From assembly GCF_003934165.1 (NCBI RefSeq), contig NZ_RKST01000006.1, positions 62,001 to 126,000 on the forward strand: DNA of 64,000 nucleotides, written 5' to 3'. This DNA is from Borborobacter arsenicus. Its GTDB lineage: Bacteria; Pseudomonadota; Alphaproteobacteria; Rhizobiales; Rhizobiaceae. The notes under the pieces were generated by a model that saw nothing but the letters and a program-made list of their open reading frames with translations, did no database searches and was not told where the DNA came from. The position numbers and the translations under genes were made by a program. This document shows, piece after piece, positions 1-8,336 of this stretch (position 1 is the first letter of the stretch; every line of letters starts with the position of its first letter).

Positions 1-717
1 GAGGGCAAGGAGATCGATGCCGGACCGGCGGGCGGCGCCACCTCGCTCGGCGAGGGAACCTCGCTTGCGGCCGTCACCCAGCCGCCGGCCGGATCGACGT
101 CGCCCCAGCCGCAAGAAGCCCCGTCCGCTTCCGAGCCCAGTGTCGCCGTCGGCCAGCGCGCCATCTTCTATGAGGAGCGCACCAATGTCGCCCAGGGCTC
201 GGCCGAGCCGGGCAGCATCGTCTGGTCCCTCGTGCAGGAATCGCCGGGCGGCGACCTGCCGCCTGAGCCGGCCATCCGCGCCGAGGCGACCATTCCGGGC
301 AAGGATGTGCAGTTGCGCATGACCATCCGCCGCAATGCCGACCAGACGCTGCCGGCAAGCCACATCATCGAGGTCATTTTCCTCACCCCGGAAGGCTTCG
401 AGGGCGGCGGCATCGAAAACATATTGCGCGTGTCGATGAAGGGTTCCGAACAGGAAGCCGGCAGCCCGCTGATCGGCATTCCCGCCAAGATCGCCGACGG
501 CTTCTTCCTCATCGCCCTCAATGACGGCAAGGCCGAGATCGACGCCAATATGACCCTGCTGCGCCGCCAGAGCTGGATCGACGTGCCGGTGATCTATAAA
601 TCCGGCCGCCGTGCCCTGTTCACCATGGAAAAGGGCATTCCCGGCCAGAAGGCGTTCGAAGAGGCGATCAAGGCGTGGCAGGAAGCCGCCAGCGCCGAGG
701 GCGAAGGCAACGGCTGA
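1..717 (+). CDS. Hypothetical protein, C-terminal part (5' end outside window)
   Basis: The frame is open from base 1 to a TGA at 715-717, giving at least 238 residues, so the start lies upstream of the window. The first 60 or so residues are rich in Pro, Ala, Gly and Ser and look like a linker. From about residue 75 there is a compact, charged domain with alternating hydrophobic strands, including the stretch LTPEGFEGGGIENILRVSMK, and it ends in an acidic, low-complexity tail. No membrane segment or catalytic motif is visible in this part. I do not recognise the family. The layout would fit a membrane-anchored protein with a linker and a soluble C-terminal domain, but that is inference. It is followed by a 1.1 kb region with few genes, so it is probably the last gene of its transcript. 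Confidence 0.7.
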   Translation, partial: EGKEIDAGPAGGATSLGEGTSLAAVTQPPAGSTSPQPQEAPSASEPSVAVGQRAIFYEERTNVAQGSAEPGSIVWSLVQESPGGDLPPEPAIRAEATIPGKDVQLRMTIRRNADQTLPASHIIEVIFLTPEGFEGGGIENILRVSMKGSEQEAGSPLIGIPAKIADGFFLIALNDGKAEIDANMTLLRRQSWIDVPVIYKSGRRALFTMEKGIPGQKAFEEAIKAWQEAASAEGEGNG

Positions 718-776
718 ACCCCTGCCATGACAGCGTGACCTCCCCCTGAGGACAGGGGAATCGCTTATGGCGCGAC

Positions 777-917
777 CGACCCCCACTCCGCCTCGCTTCG
801 CTCGCCACCTCTCCCCCTCAAAAGGGGAGAGGAAAGGTGCCAGCTTAGCGGAGGGCGCTTCCTCTCCCCCGTCGAACGGGGGAGAGGTGGTTTGCAAAGC
901 AAACCGGAGTGGGGGTC
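777..917. repeat. Composite palindromic intergenic repeat, copy 1
   Basis: The 141-bp unit is closed by perfect 14-bp inverted ends (777-790 and 904-917, CGACCCCCACTCCG and its complement). Inside are a second pairing of CCACCTCTCCCC with GGGGAGAGGTGG and two local hairpins of CCCC/GGGG type with short loops. A related unit sits at 30832-31022; both contain GGGGAGAGGTGGTTTGC, then AGCAAACCGGAG. No coding potential is evident. Confidence 0.8.
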
Positions 918-1453
918 GAATTCCACAGCAATTCCCCTGCCCGTGTGGGGAAGATGTCCGGCAAGACAGCGGGGGCGAGGGAACCGCTAACCCGCACCGG
1001 CATCGCCTTTCAGAAGCTCGTTCGCAACGATAAGGCGGCGTCGCGCAGGCGAGATCTGGACAGAATCCATCCACCTTCGCCCGCAAGCCCTTGCTTTGCC
1101 TGCTTTCCGACATTGCAGCCGCACTTTCTTATCCCCACCCCTCGCGTCCTCTTCCATAATCCCCGCATCGCCCTCGCGGGAACACGGGTCATGAACCGAA
1201 TGAGCGTGGAGGGGACGGTGCCGGATCGGTCGCACAACGGTATGCGGCTGGGTGATGAGCCCTCAGGTCCGGGCCTTGGAGAACGGCCTTGCCGGCAGGA
1301 GCCGGCATCCCGAACTCGAGGCAAGAACACCGGCGGACGCATGGGTGGCGTGCCGTAAAAATCAACAATGAGAGGCACGCCCCATGCGTCCGCTTCCCGG
1401 TCCGTTTCGGCCGCGGGCAGGATTTTCGCGTGCCCGCTTTCCTGGAGATCGAC
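918..1453. other. Gene-poor stretch, no convincing gene
   Basis: About 540 bp between the composite repeat and the small ORF at 1454. Open frames exist on both strands but they overlap one another, lack good ribosome binding sites and read as Arg/Ser/Pro-rich shadow translations. The only clear structure is the hairpin at 1333-1393. A shorter GCCGGC-based hairpin lies near 1290-1306. Confidence 0.5.
1333..1393. other. Long intergenic stem-loop
   Basis: The arms 1333-1354 and 1374-1393 pair over 20 bp, interrupted only by a 2-nt bulge in the left arm. The loop is 19 nt and A-rich. There is no T-run on either side, so this is not a standard intrinsic terminator. It lies 60 bp upstream of the small ORF at 1454 and could form in its leader RNA. 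Confidence 0.7.
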
Positions 1454-1744
1454 ATGAGCAAGGCCAATTCCTCCCCCACCCACACCCCTTCCGACGCCGG
1501 GAAGCGCGTCATTCCCCCTGCGCTGCTGCGGGCGATACTTCTCGCGTGCCGAATTTCCGGCACCCGCCAGGGTGCGCCCGCTCGCTGCCGCCGCCAGATT
1601 TGCCGCAAAGAGCGTCGCTGCCGTGCCACACTGGATAAGGCCGGCGACCTCCATTGCCCCGGCGGACTGAAGGCGGAGACCACGGACGAAGTCTTCGACA
1701 TGCTGCTTTTCCTGTATCTGCTCGGCCAGAAACGTCCCATCTGA
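1454..1744 (+). CDS. Small Cys/Arg-rich hypothetical protein
   Basis: A 96-residue ORF with ATG at 1454 preceded by GGAG at 1444-1447 at good spacing. The N-terminus is polar, followed by a hydrophobic helix (PPALLRAILLACRISG, about residues 20-35). Next is a cysteine/arginine cluster (ARCRRQICRKERRC, about residues 41-54), and the C-terminus has the hydrophobic segment DEVFDMLLFLYLLG. The spaced cysteines could bind metal or simply mark a basic nucleic-acid-binding patch; neither is shown. I recall similar short Arg/Cys proteins in rhizobia but cannot name a family. Protein-like composition and the ribosome binding site favour a real gene over a chance ORF. A strong hairpin lies just upstream and a GCATGATC repeat just downstream. 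Confidence 0.45.
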   Translation: MSKANSSPTHTPSDAGKRVIPPALLRAILLACRISGTRQGAPARCRRQICRKERRCRATLDKAGDLHCPGGLKAETTDEVFDMLLFLYLLGQKRPI

Positions 1745-1819
1745 GCCAATAGGCAAACCAGCTGTGCATCAGTTGCCCTCTTGCAGTGCAATCATTCCCG
1801 AACTATGGAAGCAGCACGA

Positions 1820-1862
1820 GCATGATCCGCGAAGAAACGGAATTTTTCAGATAAGATCATGC
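1820..1862. repeat. GCATGATC-type palindromic repeat, copy 1
   Basis: The ends are a perfect 8-bp inverted repeat, GCATGATC at 1820-1827 and GATCATGC at 1855-1862, with a degenerate inner palindrome. A second, better conserved copy is at 16389-16431. It sits 40 bp upstream of the racemase start. Confidence 0.65.
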
Positions 1863-1901
1863 ATCATTTGACGATTTAAAGCAGGATTGCGTCGTTTCAA
1901 C

Positions 1902-3062
1902 ATGGACTTGTCCCGGATTAAGGACCATTTTGCCGATATGAGGGCGCCCGACCGAAAGATCACGGAGTCGAATCTGGCCGAGGCCGGTGCGATCCTGACG
2001 ATCGATCTCGACGTGGTGCGCGCCAATTATCGCCTGCTCAAGCAGCGTCTGGGCAGCGTGCGCTGCGCCGGCGTGGTCAAGGCCGATGCCTATGGGCTCG
2101 GCGCGGCCGAGGTCGCCCAGGCGCTTGCAAGCGAGGGCTGCGACACCTTCTTCGTCGCCCATGTCCGCGAAGGCGTGGTGCTGCGCGACGTCCTCGGGCC
2201 GCGCCCGGAAATCTACGTGCTCAACGGCACTCCTCCAGGCGCCGAGACGGCCTGTGCCACGGCCGGCCTCACCACGGTCGTCAACAGCCTCGAACAGCTT
2301 GCCGCATGGCGCGGCACGGCCAAGGTGCTGGGCCGGCCCCTGCCGGCGGCGCTTCAGGTCGATAGCGGCATGTCGAGGCTGGGCCTGGCGCCGGAAGAGG
2401 TCGAAGAGATCGCAGCCGACAAGAGCCTGCTCGACGGGATCGAGGTCAGGCTGGTGATGAGCCACCTTGCCTGTGCCGACGAGCCCGAACATCCGGCCAA
2501 TGCGGCACAGAAGGAGGCATTCGACCTGCTGCGGGCAAGTTTGCCGGCAGTACCGGCCTCACTCGCCAATTCCTCGGGCATTTTCCTCGGGGCGGACTAT
2601 CATTACGATCTCGCCCGGCCGGGGGCGGCCCTTTACGGCATCAACCCGACGCCGTCGCGTCCCAATCCGATGCGTCCCGTCATCCATCTCGCCGCCAAGG
2701 TCATCCAGACGCGCCAGCTGCCGGCTTCGGTCGGGGTCGGCTATGGCCACAGCTTCCGCACGCAAAAGCCGATGCGCGCCGCCACCATCTCGCTGGGCTA
2801 TGCCGATGGCTGGCATCGCCGTGCCGCGGCCGGGGCCTATTTCGCCGAGGTCAGGCTGCCTTTCATCGGGCGCGTGTCAATGGACAGCATCATCATCGAC
2901 ATCTCCGCCCTGCCGGAGGGCGCGCTTGCCGCCGGCGACCTGGTCGAGATCATCGGGCCGCACCAGCCTGTCGATGTCGTGGCCGGCCATGCCGGCACGA
3001 TCGGCTATGAGGTGCTGACCGATCTCGGCCATCGTTTTCATCGCATTTACAAGCACGCCTGA
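1902..3062 (+). CDS. alr: Alanine racemase (likely catabolic DadX type)
   Basis: PLP-dependent interconversion of L- and D-alanine in the cytoplasm. The product is 386 aa, normal for the family. The PLP lysine is seen in GVVKADAYGLG (Lys60) and the second catalytic base in GVGYGHSFR (Tyr281). The C-terminal beta domain contains the SMD motif in GRVSMDSIIID. The ATG at 1902 is chosen; a TTG at 1887 is in frame but its AGGA abuts it directly, whereas AGGA lies 15 nt from the ATG. Because the next gene is D-amino-acid dehydrogenase, 42 bp downstream on the same strand, a role in alanine catabolism is likely, although the same enzyme can supply D-alanine for peptidoglycan. Whether the genome has a second alr cannot be seen here. 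Confidence 0.95.
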   Translation: MDLSRIKDHFADMRAPDRKITESNLAEAGAILTIDLDVVRANYRLLKQRLGSVRCAGVVKADAYGLGAAEVAQALASEGCDTFFVAHVREGVVLRDVLGPRPEIYVLNGTPPGAETACATAGLTTVVNSLEQLAAWRGTAKVLGRPLPAALQVDSGMSRLGLAPEEVEEIAADKSLLDGIEVRLVMSHLACADEPEHPANAAQKEAFDLLRASLPAVPASLANSSGIFLGADYHYDLARPGAALYGINPTPSRPNPMRPVIHLAAKVIQTRQLPASVGVGYGHSFRTQKPMRAATISLGYADGWHRRAAAGAYFAEVRLPFIGRVSMDSIIIDISALPEGALAAGDLVEIIGPHQPVDVVAGHAGTIGYEVLTDLGHRFHRIYKHA

Positions 3063-3104
3063 CCCTCAGCGGGCTGGCACAGACGGATTCTAAGGGGCAT
3101 TCGC

Positions 3105-4361
3105 ATGAAAGTTCTGGTTCTGGGAAGCGGCGTCATCGGCGTCACCACCGCCCACTACCTCGCAGCCGCAGGCCATGAGGTCGAGGTGATCGACCGCCAG
3201 AACGGACCGGCGCTGGAGACCAGTTTCGCCAATGCCGGGGAGGTTTCTCCCGGCTATTCCTCTCCCTGGGCGGGGCCGGGCGTTCCGGTCAAGGCGATCA
3301 AGTGGATGTTGATGCGCTACGGCCCGCTGGTGGTGCGTCCGCACCTCGACCCGGCAATGTGGTCGTGGATGTTCAAGATGCTGCGCAACTGCACCTCGGC
3401 CCGCTACGCCGTCAACAAGGCCCGCATGGTGCCCATCGCCGAATACAGCCGCGACTGCCTGATGGCGCTGCGCCAGCTGACCGGCGTGCATTATGACGAG
3501 CGCAGCAAGGGTACATTGCAGCTTTTCCGGCTGCAAAAGCAGCTCGACGGCATCGGCGGTGACGTCGAGGTGCTGAAGAAGTTCGGCGTGCCCTTCGAAG
3601 TGCTCGACCAGAAAGGCTGCATCGCGGCAGAGCCGGCGCTTGCGGCCGTGCGCGAGAAGTTTGTCGGCGGCCTGCGCCTGCCCAATGACGAGACCGGCGA
3701 TTGCCAGATGTTCACCGAGGCGCTTGCCGCCCATTGCGCGGGCAAGGGCGTCAATTTCCGCTTCGACGTCACGATCGACAAGTTCGTCGCCGAGGGCGGC
3801 AGGATCACCGGCGTGGCCACCAGCGCCGGCTTGTTGACGGCCGATGCCTATGTGGTCGCGCTCGGCAGCTATTCGCCCATCCTGCTCAAGCCGCTCGGCC
3901 TTTCCGTGCCGGTCTATCCGGTCAAGGGCTATTCCATGACGGTGCCGATCACCAATCCGGAGGCCGCCCCGGTTTCGACGGTGATGGACGAAACCTACAA
4001 GATCGCCATCACCCGGCTTGGCGACCGCATCCGCGTCGGCGGCACCGCCGAAATCGCCGGCTATGACCTCAGGCTGCATCAGGCCCGCCGCGAGACGCTG
4101 GAGCACTCGGTTTGCGACCTGTTCCCCAATGGCGGCGCGGTCAAGCAGGCCAGCTTCTGGACCGGCCTGCGGCCGATGACGCCGGATGGCCCTCCCATCA
4201 TCGGCCAGACGTGCTATGGCAATCTCTACCTCAACACCGGCCACGGCACTCTGGGCTGGACGATGGCCTGCGGCTCGGGCCAGGTGCTTGCCGACATCAT
4301 GTCGGGCCGCAAGCCGGAGATCGATGCCAGCGTGCTCAACCTGAGCCGCTACGCGGCTTAG
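3105..4361 (+). CDS. dadA: D-amino acid dehydrogenase, small subunit type
   Basis: FAD-dependent oxidative deamination of D-amino acids, chiefly D-alanine, passing electrons to the respiratory chain at the inner membrane. The 418-aa product starts with a dinucleotide-binding fold: GSGVIG at residues 7-12 and the ribose-binding acid Asp30 at the end of the second strand (VEVID). The DAO/DadA fold continues to the C-terminus, with the family-typical [13 protein letters not shown] segment near residue 380. The ATG follows AAGGGG at suitable spacing. It is coupled to the racemase upstream, so the pair would convert L-alanine to pyruvate via D-alanine. A 196-bp gap without visible structure separates it from the next gene. 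Confidence 0.95.
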   Translation: MKVLVLGSGVIGVTTAHYLAAAGHEVEVIDRQNGPALETSFANAGEVSPGYSSPWAGPGVPVKAIKWMLMRYGPLVVRPHLDPAMWSWMFKMLRNCTSARYAVNKARMVPIAEYSRDCLMALRQLTGVHYDERSKGTLQLFRLQKQLDGIGGDVEVLKKFGVPFEVLDQKGCIAAEPALAAVREKFVGGLRLPNDETGDCQMFTEALAAHCAGKGVNFRFDVTIDKFVAEGGRITGVATSAGLLTADAYVVALGSYSPILLKPLGLSVPVYPVKGYSMTVPITNPEAAPVSTVMDETYKIAITRLGDRIRVGGTAEIAGYDLRLHQARRETLEHSVCDLFPNGGAVKQASFWTGLRPMTPDGPPIIGQTCYGNLYLNTGHGTLGWTMACGSGQVLADIMSGRKPEIDASVLNLSRYAA

Positions 4362-4557
4362 GTCGAGTTTTCAGGGTCTCGCGATCCTGCAGCAAGGCCT
4401 GAAGTCATGGCCCGCGCCGGCCGTGACTGTGTCCTTTGGGACGCAGGTCGGAAAAAATCGCGCCAGGCCGAGTGCGCGCGCGGCAGGACTCTTGTGCTTG
4501 CGTCTCCCGTACCTGAACAATCGCCACACGCATCGAGGGTGAGTCGGGGACCGAATC

Positions 4558-5202
4558 ATGTATGGAATGCGACCTGTATTCGCCGCAATGGCGCTTGCGG
4601 CATCGGTTGGTTGCGGCTTTGCCGATGATAGCTCGCCCTTCATCTATTTCGCGACGGAAGATCCCTTCACTACCGGCCAGCCGACGAAGAGCGACGTTCT
4701 TATATTTGGCGGCGTCTTCGCCTCGGGCTCCTTCGGCAACACGATCAATGCCTTCAACGCGGACTACACCGACAATTACCTGGCCGGCGTGTCCTTCGGG
4801 CGTGACTTCTTCGATCTGGGGACCGGCTTCATGCTCGGCGGCGTGGTCGGAACAGCGGTACGATTTGGCGATGACGACGACACCACCGGCGAACTATGGG
4901 CGGGCGTGCGCCTGCGCCACCAGGGGCTGGTCATCGGCGATCTGGCGATCTCGCCGGCGCTGGTGGTCGGCCTGAGCGCCGTCACCGGCCCGACCGAGAT
5001 CGAGCGCCAGCGTGAAATCCACTATGACGGCGATGCGTCCTTCCTCGGTTTTGTCGGCCCGGAACTGTCCTTGCGGCTGCGGCAGGCGCCTAATTTCGAG
5101 CTGGTCTATCAACTCCACCACCGCTCCGGCGCCGACGGCACCTTCGGCAATATGGGCGAAGGCTCCAATGCGAGCATTCTCGGCGTCCGCTATCGTTTTT
5201 AA
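4558..5202 (+). CDS. Outer-membrane beta-barrel protein, PagL-like (candidate lipid A 3-O-deacylase)
   Basis: A 214-aa protein with an N-terminal signal peptide (hydrophobic stretch to about residue 22, cleavage probably near FADD). The rest is made of alternating hydrophobic strands and short polar loops. It ends in aromatic residue Phe (GVRYRF), the C-terminal signature recognised by the BAM machinery. Near the end, LVYQLHHRSGADGT followed by a Glu in GNMGEGSN recalls the His-x-Ser...Glu triad region of PagL, an outer-membrane esterase that removes the 3-O-linked acyl chain from lipid A. The spacing is close (13 from the second His to the Glu) but not exact, so activity is unproven. GGGGA 7 nt upstream supports the ATG at 4558. 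It converges with zapA, only 12 bp away. Confidence 0.7.
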   Translation: MYGMRPVFAAMALAASVGCGFADDSSPFIYFATEDPFTTGQPTKSDVLIFGGVFASGSFGNTINAFNADYTDNYLAGVSFGRDFFDLGTGFMLGGVVGTAVRFGDDDDTTGELWAGVRLRHQGLVIGDLAISPALVVGLSAVTGPTEIERQREIHYDGDASFLGFVGPELSLRLRQAPNFELVYQLHHRSGADGTFGNMGEGSNASILGVRYRF

Positions 5203-5214
5203 CCCTGAAAGGCT

Positions 5215-5595
5215 CTACGCCTCGGCCTCGGGCGGCTTGCGGATGGTAAGGCGTGCCGCCAAGTCTTCCATGCGCTGCGCCAGCCCGGCAAGCGCGCCGG
5301 TCAGCGCGGCATCGTTCTTGTCGGCCTTGGTCAGCGCATCGTCGCGGGTCTTGCGCAGCGTGCCGATCTCGCTTTCCATGCCCTTTACGCGCTTCTGCAA
5401 CTCCGTCAGCTCGTCCATGACCATGATGCCGGCCATGACGGTGACGCGCTGGTCGCCGATCTCGCCGAAGGATTCCTTCAGATGCGAGACATAGCGGTCG
5501 AACCGCTCGGCCAGGCCGATCAGATGGTCTTCCTGGCCTTCGTCGCAGGCCATCCGATAGGCCTTGCCGTCGATCATGACTGTAACCTGGGCCAT
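5215..5595 (-). CDS. zapA: Cell division protein ZapA
   Basis: FtsZ-ring-associated protein that bundles FtsZ protofilaments at midcell. At 126 aa it shows the ZapA N-terminal domain (VTVMIDGKAYRMACDEGQED, residues 4-23), with the HLIGLAERFD helix and the VMAGIMVMDEL segment. A heptad-patterned coiled coil follows (about residues 65-115). It lies 3 bp downstream of a second small coiled-coil gene, with which it is almost certainly co-transcribed from the promoter at about 5934-5963. Confidence 0.9.
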   Translation of the reverse strand: MAQVTVMIDGKAYRMACDEGQEDHLIGLAERFDRYVSHLKESFGEIGDQRVTVMAGIMVMDELTELQKRVKGMESEIGTLRKTRDDALTKADKNDAALTGALAGLAQRMEDLAARLTIRKPPEAEA

Positions 5596-5598
5596 TTT

Positions 5599-5871
5599 CT
5601 ACCTGTCCAGTACCGCTCGAATGGTTTCCATTGCCGTCACCAGCCGGCGCGAAACCTCCTTGTTGGCCTCTTCCAGCCGTTCGGCGCGGGCCTCGGAATT
5701 GTCGAGCTCCTGCGCCAGGCGGCCGCGATCGGCATTCATGCGTTGAACTTCAGCTTCGGCTTCCAGATAGTCCTGCTCATGCTCCAGCCGTGCCGCCACG
5801 CTGTGTTCGAGCGTGTCGATCGCCTTGCCGAGCCGGCTGATCACCTCTTTGAGTGTTGTTTCCCCGGTCAT
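5599..5871 (-). CDS. DUF4164-type coiled-coil protein upstream of zapA
   Basis: The preferred start is the Met at 5871 (MTGETTLKEV), giving 90 aa; an upstream in-frame Met at 5898 is possible. Nearly the whole protein is a continuous amphipathic helix rich in Glu, Arg, Ala and Leu (EAEAEVQRMNADRGRLAQ), typical of a ZapB-like or DUF4164 coiled coil. Genes of this type stand directly before zapA in many rhizobia. The arrangement suggests a cell-division accessory role, but that is inferred from context only. Confidence 0.75.
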   Translation of the reverse strand: MTGETTLKEVISRLGKAIDTLEHSVAARLEHEQDYLEAEAEVQRMNADRGRLAQELDNSEARAERLEEANKEVSRRLVTAMETIRAVLDR

Positions 5872-5933
5872 GGCTCCGTCCGAACTCCCGCCCATCACCG
5901 AATCGTCCGCATTCAGAACGACTTACCGCAGAA

Positions 5934-5963
5934 ACATTAGGCATCGTGCAAACGACCCGTCAA
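5934..5963 (-). promoter_or_regulatory. Candidate sigma-70-type promoter for the DUF4164-zapA pair
   Basis: On the minus strand TTGACG is followed after 18 bp by TAATGT. It faces the DUF4164 gene, with about 60 bp of leader to its preferred start. Inferred from the consensus only. Confidence 0.45.
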
Positions 5964-6046
5964 CAAAGCGATTCGGCCTTTCCCCTGCTAAAGCCGCGCC
6001 TGGGTCTGCAAGGCGGTCAACTCTGTGGTGAAAAGCCAGCCATTTG

Positions 6047-6074
6047 TTGACTCGCGCGCGCCTGCTGTTATGTC
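6047..6074 (+). promoter_or_regulatory. Candidate promoter for tkt
   Basis: TTGACT at 6047-6052 is followed after 15-16 bp by TTATGT/TATGTC, about 57 bp before the transketolase ATG. The -35 match is good. The spacer is short, so the exact -10 is uncertain. Confidence 0.35.
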
Positions 6075-6130
6075 TCCCGCAAATTTCCAGGCGGGCTACG
6101 GCCCCGAAAATATGGGTTTGGCGAGCGATC

Positions 6131-8128
6131 ATGACCTCACGCGAAAAACACGACCGGATGGCCAATGCAATCCGTTTCCTGTCCATGGACGCGGTCGAAA
6201 AGGCGAATTCCGGCCACCCCGGCCTGCCAATGGGGGCCGCCGATATCGCCACCGTGCTCTATACGCGCTTCCTCAAGCACGATCCGAGCACCCCTTCCTG
6301 GGCCGACCGCGACCGCTTCGTGCTGTCGGCCGGGCATGGCTCGATGCTGCTTTATTCGCTGCTCTATCTGACCGGCTATGAAGACATCACCATCGACGAG
6401 ATCAAGAATTTCCGCCAGCTTGGCTCGCGCACGGCCGGCCATCCCGAATATGGCCATGCCGCCGGCATCGAGACGACGACCGGGCCGCTGGGGCAGGGCA
6501 TCGCCAATTCCGTCGGCATGGCGCTTGCCGAACGCATCCTCAACGCCAAATTCGGCGACGACCTTGTCGACCACTATACCTATGTGCTGGCCGGCGACGG
6601 CTGCCTGATGGAAGGCATCAGCCAGGAAGCGATCGCGCTTGCCGGGCACCTGAAGCTCAACAAGCTTATCGTCTTCTGGGACGACAATGGCATCTCCATC
6701 GATGGCGCCGTATCGCTTTCGGATTCGACCGACCAGCCCGCCCGCTTCGCAGCCTCCGGCTGGAACACCACGCGTGTCGACGGTCATGACCCGGACGCAA
6801 TCGCGGCCGCCATCCAGGCCGCGCAGAAATCCGACCGTCCGACGCTGATCGCCTGCAAGACGACAATCGGCTTCGGCGCACCGACAAGGGCTGGAACCAA
6901 TAAGGCGCATGGCTCGCCGCTGGGTGCGGAAGAAATCGCCGGCGCCCGCAAGGCGCTGAACTGGCCCTATCCGCCGTTCGAGGTGCCTTCCGAAATCCTC
7001 GACGACTGGCGGCTGGCCGGCCTCAACGCCGGCAAGAAGCGCAAGGATTGGGAAGACCGGCTCGCGGCCGCCGAAAGCGAGGTGCGCGCCGAATTCGAGC
7101 GGCGCATGCGCGGCGAACTGCCAGGCGGCTTCGACGAGACGATCGTGGAATACAAGCGCAAGCTTGCCGCCGACAAGCCCAAGGTTGCCACCCGCAAGTC
7201 CTCCGAGATGGCGCTGGAAGTCATCAATGGCGTGGTTCCCGAAACCATCGGCGGCTCGGCCGATCTCACCGGCTCCAACAATACCAAGACCAGCCAGACC
7301 AAGCCGATCACGCCTGGCGACTATGGTGGCCGCTATGTCTATTACGGTATCCGCGAGCACGGCATGGCTGCGGCCATGAACGGTATGGCGCTGCATGGCG
7401 GCGTCATCCCCTATTCGGGCACCTTCCTGACCTTCTCCGACTATGCGCGCCCGGCCATGCGGCTGGCCTCGCTGATGGGCATCCGCGTCATCTTCGTCAT
7501 GACGCATGATTCCATCGGGCTTGGCGAGGACGGGCCGACGCACCAGCCGGTGGAGCATTTGGCGGCGCTGCGCGCCATCCCCAACCATCTGGTGTTCCGC
7601 CCAGCTGATGCTACCGAAGCCGCCGAATGCTGGCAGCTTGCGCTCGAACAGACCAAGGCGCCGTCGACGCTGGCGCTGACCCGGCAGAACCTGCCGGCCA
7701 TCCGCACCGATTTCGTCGAGGAGAATCTGTGCGCCTATGGCGCCTACGAGCTGGCCACCGCCGAGGGCGAGGCCGCCGTCACCATCTTCGCCAGCGGTTC
7801 GGAGGTCGAGATCGCGCTTGCCGCCCGCACCCAATTGCAGGCGCATGGGCATCCGACCCGCGTGGTCTCGGTTCCCTGCTTCGAATTGTTCGAGCAGCAG
7901 AGCGAAAGCTACAAGGCCGCGCTCATCGGCACCGCGCCGGTCAAGGTCGGCATCGAGGCGGCGATAAGGCTCGGCTGGGACCGCTTCATCGGCACCGACG
8001 GCATCTTCGTCGGCATGCATGGCTTCGGCGCCAGCGCACCGATCGAAGCGCTCTACAAGCATTTCGGCATCACCGCCGAAGACACCGTCAAGGCGGTCGA
8101 GGCAAGGCTGCATCCGAAGGCCGGCTGA
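6131..8128 (+). CDS. tkt: Transketolase
   Basis: Thiamine-diphosphate enzyme moving two-carbon ketol units between sugar phosphates in the pentose phosphate pathway. The 665-aa protein has the full-length bacterial architecture. In the PP domain, His29, His69 and His104 match the usual active-site histidines, and the ThDP/metal motif runs from GDG (155-157) to Asn186. The pyrimidine domain includes the conserved GIREHGM stretch, and a C-terminal domain follows. The start at 6131 ([18 protein letters not shown]) matches the usual N-terminus; frames extending further upstream are not needed. It is the first gene of a plus-strand run with gap, pgk and fba. Confidence 0.97.
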   Translation: MTSREKHDRMANAIRFLSMDAVEKANSGHPGLPMGAADIATVLYTRFLKHDPSTPSWADRDRFVLSAGHGSMLLYSLLYLTGYEDITIDEIKNFRQLGSRTAGHPEYGHAAGIETTTGPLGQGIANSVGMALAERILNAKFGDDLVDHYTYVLAGDGCLMEGISQEAIALAGHLKLNKLIVFWDDNGISIDGAVSLSDSTDQPARFAASGWNTTRVDGHDPDAIAAAIQAAQKSDRPTLIACKTTIGFGAPTRAGTNKAHGSPLGAEEIAGARKALNWPYPPFEVPSEILDDWRLAGLNAGKKRKDWEDRLAAAESEVRAEFERRMRGELPGGFDETIVEYKRKLAADKPKVATRKSSEMALEVINGVVPETIGGSADLTGSNNTKTSQTKPITPGDYGGRYVYYGIREHGMAAAMNGMALHGGVIPYSGTFLTFSDYARPAMRLASLMGIRVIFVMTHDSIGLGEDGPTHQPVEHLAALRAIPNHLVFRPADATEAAECWQLALEQTKAPSTLALTRQNLPAIRTDFVEENLCAYGAYELATAEGEAAVTIFASGSEVEIALAARTQLQAHGHPTRVVSVPCFELFEQQSESYKAALIGTAPVKVGIEAAIRLGWDRFIGTDGIFVGMHGFGASAPIEALYKHFGITAEDTVKAVEARLHPKAG

Positions 8129-8132
8129 TCGG

Positions 8133-8171
8133 TTCACGCCGTGAAATGGGCTGGTACAATATATCAGCCCA
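8133..8171. other. Two small palindromes between tkt and gap
   Basis: TTCAC-GCC-GTGAA lies at 8133-8145, immediately followed by TGGGCTG (8147-8153) paired with CAGCCCA (8165-8171) across an AT-rich loop. No T-run follows, so this may be a regulator site or an RNA hairpin in the tkt-gap message rather than a terminator. Confidence 0.4.
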
Positions 8172-8336
8172 CCCAATTCAAGCTTACGCTGGATTCTTCG
8201 GCCTGGCGTCGCTATGAAGCGGCTGCCAGCGCGCGAAGGCCGGGAAGCCGCTACGGTGATTTTCGGGCCCACGCAGCGCAGGCAACCGCCGCCCGCGCGA
8301 GGTCGCGCCTCATTTGCTTCCAGGGAAGAAACGAAC

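Noticed and set aside
909-1358. 149-codon plus-strand ORF in the gene-poor region
   Set aside because: Starts inside the palindromic repeat, overlaps antisense frames and runs through the strong hairpin; composition is not protein-like.
5899-6130. 6S RNA gene next to zapA
   Set aside because: 6S RNA often neighbours zapA, but I could not trace the long closing stem and central bubble here; the region is explained by two divergent promoters.
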